A program made the translations under genes and the position numbers. The notes below the pieces were generated by a model that worked only from the letters and a program-made list of their open reading frames with translations, searched no databases and had not been told where the DNA came from. 64,000 bases of DNA from assembly GCA_022652945.1 (NCBI GenBank), contig JALCRV010000002.1, positions 186,001 to 250,000 on the forward strand, given 5' to 3'. Source of the stretch: Bacilli bacterium. Its GTDB lineage: Bacteria; Bacillota_I; Bacilli_A; RFN20; CAG-288. Position 1 is the first letter of the stretch, and every line of letters starts with the position of its first letter. This document shows, piece by piece, positions 25,897 through 33,324 of the stretch.

Positions 25897-26229
25897 ATGG
25901 AAACAGTCTTATATGCGGTCTTCCAAGCCGGCGCGGAAATCGACGGCCTGCTTTTAAAATTAGCCGAAAACGGCTACAACGGGACTTATGTTCCCGCCTC
26001 GTCAATTCATTCGTTGACTTCCTCAGAAGAGGAGGATGAACCTTCAGTCATTTCCTTAAGCCATCTGATGCAGGGGAAAAGGACTGTCAATCCCTGCTTC
26101 TTTTTAGTCTTAAAGGAAGGGCAGGAAACAAAAGCCAAAGCAATCATCAGAGAATACACAGCTTCCTTCAAAAAAATTAAAGGCGCCATCTTCGGTTGGC
26201 CTCTATCCTTTTTTGAAGGTTCGTTCTAA
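25897..26229 (+). CDS. Small PII-like (ferredoxin-fold) protein of unknown function
   Basis: 110 residues, soluble. The layout of strand ETVLYAVFQ, helix EIDGLLLKLAEN, strand YNGTYVPA, a Ser/Glu-rich loop, strand PCFFLVLKEG, helix TKAKAIIREY and strand KGAIFGWPL suggests the beta-alpha-beta repeats of PII-like proteins. Such proteins often sit beside transporters and gate them in response to nucleotides. It lies 24 bp upstream of the cation/proton antiporter and shares its leader. I do not recognise it by direct sequence similarity; the fold is inferred. The binding site AGGAAAGGA is 9 nt before the ATG and can be hidden by an upstream arm. Confidence 0.6.
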   Translation: METVLYAVFQAGAEIDGLLLKLAENGYNGTYVPASSIHSLTSSEEEDEPSVISLSHLMQGKRTVNPCFFLVLKEGQETKAKAIIREYTASFKKIKGAIFGWPLSFFEGSF

Positions 26230-26253
26230 AAACGGCAAAGGAGCTATTGAGAT

Positions 26254-27654
26254 ATGAACACCGCTCTTTTCACCACCCTTGGTTTGCTTTCAGCTTACAT
26301 TTTAATCGGCTTGCTCTCCTCTAGATTAATGAAATTGATTCGCTTTCCTAACGTTACAGGTTACCTGCTCTCAGGGATTCTGTTCGGCCCTTATGTTTTA
26401 GGTAAATTTATTGATCTTGGGAGCGGGGAAACTGACTTTCTGGGCTTGCACGCCTTATTCGGGAGTCCATTGGCTGAGGGAAGCAACCATTTAGGCCTCT
26501 TGGATATCTCCTTTTTATCCTCGCTGGCCCTATGCTTTATCGCTTTTACCATCGGGCAATCATTTCAGGTGAAGGCCTTAAAGACCACGGGCAAACGAAT
26601 CCTCATTACCGCCTTAACCGAGTCTTTAGGTGGCTCCTTATTTGTCTTCTTAGGCTTATTGCTTCCGCATTTTATTTGGCCTCAGGCTTTCCCTTGGCCT
26701 ATTATCCTGACATTAGCCGCCATCGCTTCCGCGACCGCCCCAGCGGCGACCGTGTTGGTCATCAGACAATATAAAGCGCACGGGAATGTCGTTGATACAT
26801 TACTGCCAGTCGTGGCATTGGATGATGCGGTTGCCCTGATTCTTTTCGCCTTGTTTTTCTCTTTAGCGAAAGGACTAACGGGCGGGGAAGTAGATATCTA
26901 TGCGATCCTGGTCGTCCCTTTTTTGGATATCTTGCTTTCTATTTTGTTCGGTAGTCTTCTAGGCCTGTTTTTGGTCTGGATGACCAAATACTTCAAAAGC
27001 GGAAATAATCGGATGATCTTTATTCTTGCCGGTATGCTATTTGTCGCTTATCTTTCATCCGTAAAGTTATTTCCTTCTTCCTCTCCGCTAAGGGAGTTTG
27101 AATTTTCTCCTTTGCTGACCGCCATGATGGTTGGAGCCATTTACTGTAACTTGGCCCCGGATTTAGAAAAGACCATCCAAAGGGTTGATTATTTTACTCC
27201 GCCGTTGTTTATGATGTTCTTTATCATCTCCGGGGCTCAGCTGGATATTTCTATCTACTATAAAGACTCTAAACTCCTCTTAATGTTCCTTCCTTTAGCC
27301 ATCATCTATTTCCTGATGCGCTCATGTGGCAAGTACTGCGGTGCTTACGTTGGTTCCTTAAGTGAAAAGAATTGCGATCCGATGATCAAAAAATACTTGG
27401 GATTGATGCTGCTTCCTCAAGCGGGAGTAGCCATCGGCTTAGCCACCATCTCCGGGAATCAATTGAAAGGGAATTTCGGCTCGGGGTATTCCTATGGAGA
27501 CATCATCGTCTGCGTCATCCTTTCGACGACCATCCTTTATAACATCCTCGGAGCTTATATCACCAAGCGAGCCCTTTTCGCCTCCGGGCAGGTAGATTCA
27601 GGTGTTATGGAGAGAGAAAAAAGAAAGAAAAAGTCCGACCAGTTCGAAGGTTAA
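26254..27654 (+). CDS. Cation:proton antiporter, CPA2 family
   Basis: 466 residues with about 12-13 membrane helices. The early segment FPNVTGYLLSGILFGP and the ATAPAATVLVIRQY and ALDDAVALILF segments, with a membrane Asp pair (Asp-Asp), are typical of CPA2 Na+/H+ or K+/H+ exchangers (NapA/KefB group). The C-terminal cytosolic tail is short and lacks RCK/TrkA domains, so regulation may fall to the PII-like protein encoded just upstream. AAAGGAG is 10 nt before the ATG. It likely controls pH or cation balance during fermentation; ion specificity cannot be told from sequence. Confidence 0.85.
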   Translation: MNTALFTTLGLLSAYILIGLLSSRLMKLIRFPNVTGYLLSGILFGPYVLGKFIDLGSGETDFLGLHALFGSPLAEGSNHLGLLDISFLSSLALCFIAFTIGQSFQVKALKTTGKRILITALTESLGGSLFVFLGLLLPHFIWPQAFPWPIILTLAAIASATAPAATVLVIRQYKAHGNVVDTLLPVVALDDAVALILFALFFSLAKGLTGGEVDIYAILVVPFLDILLSILFGSLLGLFLVWMTKYFKSGNNRMIFILAGMLFVAYLSSVKLFPSSSPLREFEFSPLLTAMMVGAIYCNLAPDLEKTIQRVDYFTPPLFMMFFIISGAQLDISIYYKDSKLLLMFLPLAIIYFLMRSCGKYCGAYVGSLSEKNCDPMIKKYLGLMLLPQAGVAIGLATISGNQLKGNFGSGYSYGDIIVCVILSTTILYNILGAYITKRALFASGQVDSGVMEREKRKKKSDQFEG

Positions 27655-27694
27655 CCTAAGCGAATAAAAACTGTTTTGCTGTCATAAAAGCTAC

Positions 27695-27721
27695 GAAAAA
27701 AGCCCGGGAAACCGGGCTTTA
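27695..27721. terminator. Bidirectional terminator between antiporter and tRNAs
   Basis: AGCCCGG (27701-27707) and CCGGGCT (27712-27718) form a 7-bp stem with a 4-nt loop. A run of A lies left and a short T-run right. It can end the plus-strand antiporter gene and, more strongly, the minus-strand tRNA transcript. Confidence 0.75.
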
Positions 27722-27729
27722 ATAATCGA

Positions 27730-27803
27730 TGGAGCAGGCAACGGGAATCGAACCCGCGTGATCAACTTGGAAGGCTGAAGTTCTACCACTGAACTATGCC
27801 TGC
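27730..27803 (-). tRNA. tRNA-Gly (anticodon TCC)
   Basis: Full cloverleaf: acceptor GCAGGCA with TGCCTGC, anticodon loop CTTCCAA in stem TCAGC/GTTGA, T loop TTCGATT, encoded CCA. Length 74 nt including CCA. Confidence 0.95.
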
Positions 27804-27815
27804 ATCGAATTTAAC

Positions 27816-27892
27816 TGGCGGATCAGACGGGAGTCGAACCCGTGATCTTCTCCGTGACAGGGAGACATGTTAGACCACTACACCACTGATCC
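27816..27892 (-). tRNA. tRNA-Asp (anticodon GTC)
   Basis: Acceptor GGATCAG with CTGATCC, anticodon loop CTGTCAC in stem TCTCC/GGAGA, T arm ACGGG/CCCGT, discriminator G, encoded CCA. It lies 12 bp upstream of tRNA-Gly in the same direction, so the two are cotranscribed. Confidence 0.95.
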
Positions 27893-28077
27893 GCGGCTTT
27901 GATATCATCGCATAAAAACAGGATGATTTCAAGATAGGGAAAAGGGGTTTTAGTTACTCCTAGATCAACCTTTCTAAATGAAGACAAGAATCTGCTAAAA
28001 TATTACATAACTTAAGTCCGAAGAAAAGATTTACCAATAAAAATGGCTTTCGGAGGGAAATATTATTGTAGGCAGGT

Positions 28078-28617
28078 ATGGTTAACCAGGAAGAAAGACT
28101 GTCTCAGATTGCCCTAGAAATCAAAGCTGGGGATCTTTCCCACTTTGAAGAACTTTATAATGCCACCAAAAAGCCCGTCTTTTTTTCCGCGTATGCGATT
28201 ATTAAAGATAAGGATCAGATCGCTGATTTGATGCAGGAAACTTATGAAGATTTCCTGCTTTCTGCAAAAGATAAATTCCGCTCCGGGGAGAAAGTCACGC
28301 CTTACTTAATTGGAATTATCCATCATAAGGCCGTCGACTTAGCGGAGGGCAATCAAAGGCTCGTCCCTCTGGAACCTTTTTTGGAAAAGGATGAAGAAGA
28401 TGGGGAAGAAGAAACGCATGAGGAAGACGGCAAACTCTTCCAGCTAGCTAAAAAAGCCCTAAGCGAGGATGAATACCAGATTATCATCCTCCACGTCATC
28501 GATGATTTGAAGTTTAAAGCGATAGCTAAGATGATGAATAAACCTTTGGGAACGGTGCTCTGGCTCTATAACAAGGCGATGAAGACCTTACAGAAGAAAA
28601 CGGAGGGATGGAAATAA
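28078..28617 (+). CDS. RNA polymerase sigma factor, sigma-70/ECF type
   Basis: 179 residues. Region 2 spans about 18-85, with KDKDQIADLMQETYEDF as the core-binding/-10 recognition helix, and region 4 about 120-175, with the helix-turn-helix DDLKFKAIAKMMNKPLGTV. A short acidic linker joins them and regions 1 and 3 are absent, so it is an ECF-type factor. The next gene, 1 bp after its stop codon, encodes a single-pass membrane protein that is likely its anti-sigma factor, and a lipoprotein follows. An extended -10 (TGC then TAAAAT) lies at 27993-28001. The regulon is unknown; such units usually answer envelope stress. Confidence 0.85.
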   Translation: MVNQEERLSQIALEIKAGDLSHFEELYNATKKPVFFSAYAIIKDKDQIADLMQETYEDFLLSAKDKFRSGEKVTPYLIGIIHHKAVDLAEGNQRLVPLEPFLEKDEEDGEEETHEEDGKLFQLAKKALSEDEYQIIILHVIDDLKFKAIAKMMNKPLGTVLWLYNKAMKTLQKKTEGWK

Positions 28618-28618
28618 C

Positions 28619-29557
28619 ATGAAGCGCAAGGAATTAAAAACAGAGTTGAAAAAAGAGTCCGAGGCTTTTTCTTTCCCCGAAGTAAGTTCCCAAGCTTTAA
28701 AAGGTTTTGAAGCTCGCGAAGGAGAGAATACTCAGAATGCAGTGGTCAATTTAAGAAAGCCACGCAAAGCTTGGGCTTTCGCTTTATCGACCGTTCTAGC
28801 CGCTTCTTTAGCTCTCGGGGTCTTTTTCCTTGTGAAGAACCATAATGATCAAACGGAAGCGGAGAATTTCACCTATGAGAAAATGACATATACCGCAAAA
28901 GAACAGCAGCTGACAAGCCAAGCAGTCTTAAGCGGCTGTCTGTTAGCTCAACAGGAAGAATCCGTTTCTTCTTTAGAAACCAATCTTAGCCGTCTTCTGC
29001 CCTTGGTGGAAATCGGCTTCTATCTGGAGGGCAGTAAATTAACTAAGACGAGCACGAGTGAAGGGTACGACCTTTTAATTAGCGGGACCTTGCTCGGGGG
29101 CGAGAAGGTAGAAAAGTCTCTTAATATCAAAGAAAAGACCTCCGCTTCCTGGGAAGGAGAGAGTTCAATTTTTGGGCAGACTTGCCTCTTCAGTTGTCAA
29201 GAAGGCGAGGGAGATGATGATTTTTCCGCTTCTTTTCAGGCCAGCGGTAAAAAAATAGCTGGGAAAGAAGGCAAAAAAGATCCTTCCATTTTCAACCTGG
29301 GGGATAACTCGGGTGATATCCAGATTGCGCTGGGCAAAAGAAAGGGGAACGATGCGGTCTGGCTTACTTTTGACTACCGAAAAGAAGATTATGTTTTCCT
29401 GTTCATGAAAAACGAGGATGGTTCGGCGAGCGGGGTTTATAAAAAAGGAAAGAATTCCCATAAAGCCCTGTCTTTTTCCGCTGCCTCCTCCGCTTATCAA
29501 GTTTCTTTGGCTGGGGAAAAAGCTTTCAAAGCGAATCGAAGAACTCCTTCTTTTTGA
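28619..29557 (+). CDS. Putative membrane anti-sigma factor
   Basis: 312 residues with one transmembrane helix at about 51-73, a 50-residue Lys/Arg/Glu-rich cytosolic part, and an extracellular domain of about 235 residues that I do not recognise. Gene order (directly after the ECF sigma gene, 1 bp apart, with GGAGGG as binding site inside the sigma gene) and this topology fit an anti-sigma factor. No zinc-binding ZAS motif (H-x3-C-x2-C) is visible, so it would be a non-classical one. The extracellular part is Ser/Glu/Lys-rich and may sense a signal. Function inferred from context. Confidence 0.6.
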   Translation: MKRKELKTELKKESEAFSFPEVSSQALKGFEAREGENTQNAVVNLRKPRKAWAFALSTVLAASLALGVFFLVKNHNDQTEAENFTYEKMTYTAKEQQLTSQAVLSGCLLAQQEESVSSLETNLSRLLPLVEIGFYLEGSKLTKTSTSEGYDLLISGTLLGGEKVEKSLNIKEKTSASWEGESSIFGQTCLFSCQEGEGDDDFSASFQASGKKIAGKEGKKDPSIFNLGDNSGDIQIALGKRKGNDAVWLTFDYRKEDYVFLFMKNEDGSASGVYKKGKNSHKALSFSAASSAYQVSLAGEKAFKANRRTPSF

Positions 29558-29626
29558 AAATATTTTAAAAAGATACCAATAAAAACCCTACCGAAAGAGA
29601 AGATAGTTTGAAAGGGGAATTGAAAA

Positions 29627-30802
29627 ATGAAAAAACATTCCTTGAGTTTACTGGCTTGCTCTTCGGTTGCCTTCTTGTTGTTTTCCTGCAACGTCGATAC
29701 TCTCGCCTCTTCTAATGTCGAAATCGGCACTTTTGCCGCCGGCGAATCTCTTAGTGTCCAAGATGCTTTCGCTTACGAGACGGTGATGGGCTTATCCTCT
29801 TTAAGCGGAGCTAACATAGCCTCCACCCCCTTATTAAGAGGCGGACAAGTCTCTTCTTTGACCGACTCGGAAAAGACGGCCCAAGAAGAGGAGATGCTTA
29901 ATTATGCCACCTCCTATCTCGGCGTGGTCGACCAAGCTTATCGTAAGGGTCAGATCGTCACGAAAGTCCAGGAAGCCAGCTCCGATAATCCTGCCTACAC
30001 CAACAAGACCTCGATTAGCTTCTTAGGTCAGGATGGCAAGGCGCAGAATGTCGTAATTTACTACAATATCGTCCCAACCGCGACTGAAACGGAAACCAGT
30101 TCTTCCCAGAGTGAAACGACGACTTCTTCAGAACTGACTTCTATGGAAACGACTTCCGCTTCTTTAGGAGCTTCCTCCCGTTTTAAAGATGGCAAAGGCC
30201 ATAAAGGCTACGATCACGATTTCCATGATGGAAAAGATGAAGATGCTCGCGAAGAACTGAAGGAAGTAAGTGAAGAAATCGCCGGCGAAGTCATCTACCA
30301 AAACACTTCCTACCCGATGGGCGGAAGAAGCGGGGTGGATGAAAATGGTAATTCTTTAACTGCGTTCGGCTTTTATTACACCGATACCGCTTATATCAAA
30401 GTCCGTCAGATGACTTACGAGGGCAAGAGTTTATTTAAACTTACCCAGTTGGAAGATAATAAGGTTATCTCCTCCTATTCCTTAGGCGTCTTTACGGAAG
30501 ACGGGGTCGGAAGAGTCTATATAAAGGCGAAGGATATCGATGAAAAATCTTTCTCCCGCTATACTTTCTTCACCTTAAAGGAAGTTGACTATATCCTGGC
30601 TAAGATTAAAAAGAGCGGATACAACGACTATCATTTCCTCTTTGAAAGAACACTCGGAGCTAACGGAGAAGTCACTTATCAATATATTAAGATGACCGAA
30701 GATGACAATCTTACTTCCTCGGAAGATGTCCAATCTTCCGAGGAGTCCTCCTCTTTACCTACTTCCGCTTCTGAGGAAGCGACTAGTTCAAAGGAGGCTT
30801 AG
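29627..30802 (+). CDS. Lipoprotein of the sigma/anti-sigma unit
   Basis: 391 residues. Lipobox LLFSC with Cys at residue 21. The sequence is not recognised. It carries a Ser/Thr/Glu-rich stretch at about 155-185, then a His/Asp/Gly/Lys-rich segment (about 186-210, with GKGHKGYDHDFHDGKDED) that could bind metal, a beta-rich domain, and a Ser/Glu-rich C-terminal tail. It lies 69 bp after the putative anti-sigma gene with AAAGGGG as binding site, and no terminator separates them. It may be a sensor partner or a target of the sigma factor. Confidence 0.6.
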   Translation: MKKHSLSLLACSSVAFLLFSCNVDTLASSNVEIGTFAAGESLSVQDAFAYETVMGLSSLSGANIASTPLLRGGQVSSLTDSEKTAQEEEMLNYATSYLGVVDQAYRKGQIVTKVQEASSDNPAYTNKTSISFLGQDGKAQNVVIYYNIVPTATETETSSSQSETTTSSELTSMETTSASLGASSRFKDGKGHKGYDHDFHDGKDEDAREELKEVSEEIAGEVIYQNTSYPMGGRSGVDENGNSLTAFGFYYTDTAYIKVRQMTYEGKSLFKLTQLEDNKVISSYSLGVFTEDGVGRVYIKAKDIDEKSFSRYTFFTLKEVDYILAKIKKSGYNDYHFLFERTLGANGEVTYQYIKMTEDDNLTSSEDVQSSEESSSLPTSASEEATSSKEA

Positions 30803-30845
30803 CTGACTAAGAAAAAATCCTGAAATCATAAAAATCAAACGACAG

Positions 30846-30882
30846 GCTGAAGGACTTCACCCACGGACTCCTTCAGCTTTTT
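30846..30882 (+). terminator. Terminator after the lipoprotein gene
   Basis: GCTGAAGG (30846-30853) pairs with CCTTCAGC (30870-30877), followed by T-run. Confidence 0.8.
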
Positions 30883-30887
30883 CATTT

Positions 30888-30911
30888 AAAAACCCTCCTT
30901 TATCAGGAGGG
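30888..30911 (-). terminator. Terminator after the thioredoxin gene
   Basis: On the minus strand CCCTCCT and AGGAGGG (30905-30911 and 30893-30899) form a 7-bp stem with a 5-nt loop, followed by TTTTT (30888-30892). Confidence 0.8.
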
Positions 30912-30939
30912 TGATCTTCCTTAATTATTCAGTATCTGA

Positions 30940-31260
30940 TTAAGCGATATTGAAAGCTTTTTTCACGAAGCTTTCAAATTCGGACTTATAGCGGAATCCG
31001 AGGAAGGAAGAGACCTCTTTGCCATCTTTGAAGAAGAAGACATTCGGAATGGACTCGACGCTGAAACGCGCTGCCAACTCGGGTAACTGATCGACATCTA
31101 CTTTGATGAACTTAACATTCTTATAGTTAGGTTCCACTTCTTCGATCACTCCACCTAGATGCTGGCACGGGTTACACCAGACAGCGAAGAAATCAACGAC
31201 GACATTTCCTTCTTTGATTGCGGCATCGAATTCAGCGGCGGACTTTATTTCTTTGGACAT
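30940..31260 (-). CDS. trxA: Thioredoxin
   Basis: 106 residues, the normal thioredoxin length. The active site is WCNPC (Cys29, Cys32) instead of the usual WCGPC; the cis-Pro segment SIPNVFFFKDG is present. Thioredoxins reduce protein disulfides in the cytoplasm; an Asn at the second X position may alter redox potential. An in-frame ATG 45 bp upstream exists, but the ATG at 31260 follows AAAGGAGA at good distance and gives the family's start. It is followed by its own terminator and preceded by a TraX-like gene on the same strand. Confidence 0.9.
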   Translation of the reverse strand: MSKEIKSAAEFDAAIKEGNVVVDFFAVWCNPCQHLGGVIEEVEPNYKNVKFIKVDVDQLPELAARFSVESIPNVFFFKDGKEVSSFLGFRYKSEFESFVKKAFNIA

Positions 31261-31326
31261 GATAATTATCTCCTTTACTGTTTTCACTATACCTTTTCCA
31301 TTCAACTAAGAAAAGGAAAATGCTTC

Positions 31327-32163
31327 CTAGAGATTCACCAAATAGTAAATCAAATATAAAACGAGCATATGAAGCGGATAATAAGCGTAGAAAGCGTAAT
31401 TGACAAAACTGTTTGAATAACCTTTCTTGCCTGAATAAAAGAAGATAAAAAGGCCCGCCAAGGCCGAATATTCTTCGATTCCCACTCTGATCGCTAGCCC
31501 GGTGATGACAAAAGAAGCCGGATTCAGGAAATAGATGGCTAAAAGAATCAAGTTAGCTACGAAAAGCCCGAAAATGGCCCAGAGATTGCGGTTATAACGC
31601 CCCTTTAGCTCAAAGACCGCTTCGAAAGGTAACTTCATCTGCTCCGCCACTTTGTTCGTGTAATAATCAGCGGTTTTTCTAGCGAAATAAAAGCAGAGGA
31701 ACACAATTAACCCGAAGGTTCCATACTCCGAGCGGATAGGGAAAAAAGAAGGGCAGTCTGAAAGGATCATAATTGCGAAAGGCAGGAGGGCTAGAAAAGA
31801 AAACTTATCCTTTCGTTCCAGAAGATAAAGCCCTATGACACCTAAGCTCAGTTCTACAAAAGCATTTCCGGGGTAAATTTTCATCGTCAGGAATAAGACT
31901 AAGTCGATAAACAAGCCCGGGATTAGAAGCTTTAAACCGTAAAGCCAAGGCTTATGGGATTTAAAGACCCCTTCCACTGACATAAAGACAAATAAAGGGA
32001 AGGACAGCCTCCCGATCGAACGCAGGATCTCATAGAAAACCGAAGTGGCCGGCACAAAAAATATCGCCGCATGATCCAGCGTCATTAAAATCACCGCGAT
32101 TATCTTTAAATCGAAGTGGCTGAGGAAAAGATATTTCTGCTGCGGGGAGACTTCTTTTTCCAT
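31327..32163 (-). CDS. TraX family membrane protein
   Basis: 278 residues with about seven to eight membrane helices. The start of the membrane region reads LKIIAVILMTLDHAAIFF, and LRSIGRLSFPLFVFMSVEG follows, both hallmarks of the TraX family, named after the F-pilin N-acetylase. In Firmicutes these are chromosomal, often annotated as conjugal-transfer TraX but with unknown role and no transfer genes nearby; none is seen here either. The Asp-His in the first motif is the likely catalytic pair. AAGGAGGG precedes the ATG, and the gene lies 24 bp after the CPBP protease gene, suggesting cotranscription. Confidence 0.8.
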   Translation of the reverse strand: MEKEVSPQQKYLFLSHFDLKIIAVILMTLDHAAIFFVPATSVFYEILRSIGRLSFPLFVFMSVEGVFKSHKPWLYGLKLLIPGLFIDLVLFLTMKIYPGNAFVELSLGVIGLYLLERKDKFSFLALLPFAIMILSDCPSFFPIRSEYGTFGLIVFLCFYFARKTADYYTNKVAEQMKLPFEAVFELKGRYNRNLWAIFGLFVANLILLAIYFLNPASFVITGLAIRVGIEEYSALAGLFIFFYSGKKGYSNSFVNYAFYAYYPLHMLVLYLIYYLVNL

Positions 32164-32187
32164 CTATCCCTCCTTCAAAGCAATAAA

Positions 32188-33126
32188 TTAAGAGCGGATT
32201 AACAGTTTTGATAAGAAACTAACCATGGCGGCGGAGGAAGAGGAAGAATTCAACTCGGCTAAAGAAGCTGAAATCTGGACCATCGCCAGAATATTGTTGG
32301 CCATATGGACGAACAAGGAGGCGAAAATATTGTCTTCCTTTTCATAGGCGAAGGCCAAGACTCCTCCGGCGATTGCGTAGGTCGGGAAAGCCAGCAGTTC
32401 GTTGTAGATATCGTTCTGCAAGGCCAGGTATTCGGCGCTCTGCTGACTTAAAGCCGCCATCTTCTGCCAATCGATAATCAAAGAAGAGAAGACGTGAATC
32501 AAACCGAACGCTAGGCAGACTACGACATAAGCCCAAACTCTGGAATACCGCCTGACGGCCTCAAAAAGCCCGAGGCGATAAGTGAGTTCCTCGCTTATAG
32601 GAGCGAAGAAAACAGCTTCGATAATCAAAGGAGCCGGAGCGTACTGGAACATCTTAATGATAATGGCTTGGTTGGAGTTTGTCTCCTGCTGGATGTGGCC
32701 GGCGGTGATGATGACTTGTTCGATAATCGCCCAAAGGTAAGATAAAGACATCAGTCCGATAAAACTGAAAAAGACCGTGAGGTAGAAACGGTAATTCCCC
32801 AAGGAATGGACGCGCTTTTTAAGCCCGCCCCAATCAACTATCAGGACTATTGCGACCAGGATTCCTCCGATGACTAGGTAAGCGAAGAAATTAATCCAAG
32901 CGGAGTTGATGATGGTCTGCTGGGTATATTCTTCGCTGCCTTTGACCCCAGTTATAGGGTGAATGGCAGATACGATGGGGCTCACGATCAAAGAAGCGAC
33001 GATATCTAGGCCTAAAGAGCCGACAAGAAAGAGGACGATGCAAGTCCAAAGAGGCAAAGAATACATTTTCTTCGCGCGGTTTTTATCTTTTTCCGGTTGG
33101 TAGGAATCATCTCCGTAAACTTGCAT
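32188..33126 (-). CDS. CPBP family intramembrane metalloprotease
   Basis: 312 residues, about eight membrane helices. The CPBP (Abi/CAAX protease-like) motifs are clear: SEELTYR (Glu-Glu-x3-Arg), FGLIHV with the metal-binding His, and LFVHMANN near the end with the third His/Asn pair. Members cleave peptides within the membrane, including in bacteriocin immunity and CAAX-type processing; a substrate is not evident. The first 30 residues are charged and cytosolic. GAGGAGA precedes the ATG. It begins a minus-strand unit with the TraX-like and thioredoxin genes. Confidence 0.85.
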   Translation of the reverse strand: MQVYGDDSYQPEKDKNRAKKMYSLPLWTCIVLFLVGSLGLDIVASLIVSPIVSAIHPITGVKGSEEYTQQTIINSAWINFFAYLVIGGILVAIVLIVDWGGLKKRVHSLGNYRFYLTVFFSFIGLMSLSYLWAIIEQVIITAGHIQQETNSNQAIIIKMFQYAPAPLIIEAVFFAPISEELTYRLGLFEAVRRYSRVWAYVVVCLAFGLIHVFSSLIIDWQKMAALSQQSAEYLALQNDIYNELLAFPTYAIAGGVLAFAYEKEDNIFASLFVHMANNILAMVQISASLAELNSSSSSAAMVSFLSKLLIRS

Positions 33127-33324
33127 ATGTTTTTCTCCTCATACATAAAAAATATCATACTTAAGACGGTTTTAATTATACAGACTTTTTTAAAAAGATA
33201 CATTAGTATATGGCGGGCGACTTTCATTTATTGTAAAATAACGTTAAGAAATATCTTAAGAAAGTATTTTGCCTAAAAAGAATAATTACTTACTTCGCTT
33301 AGATAAAGCACAAAAGGGGGAAAT

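Noticed and set aside
31327-32163. Conjugative element suggested by the TraX-like gene
   Set aside because: No relaxase, coupling protein or pilus genes nearby; chromosomal TraX-like proteins are common in Firmicutes.
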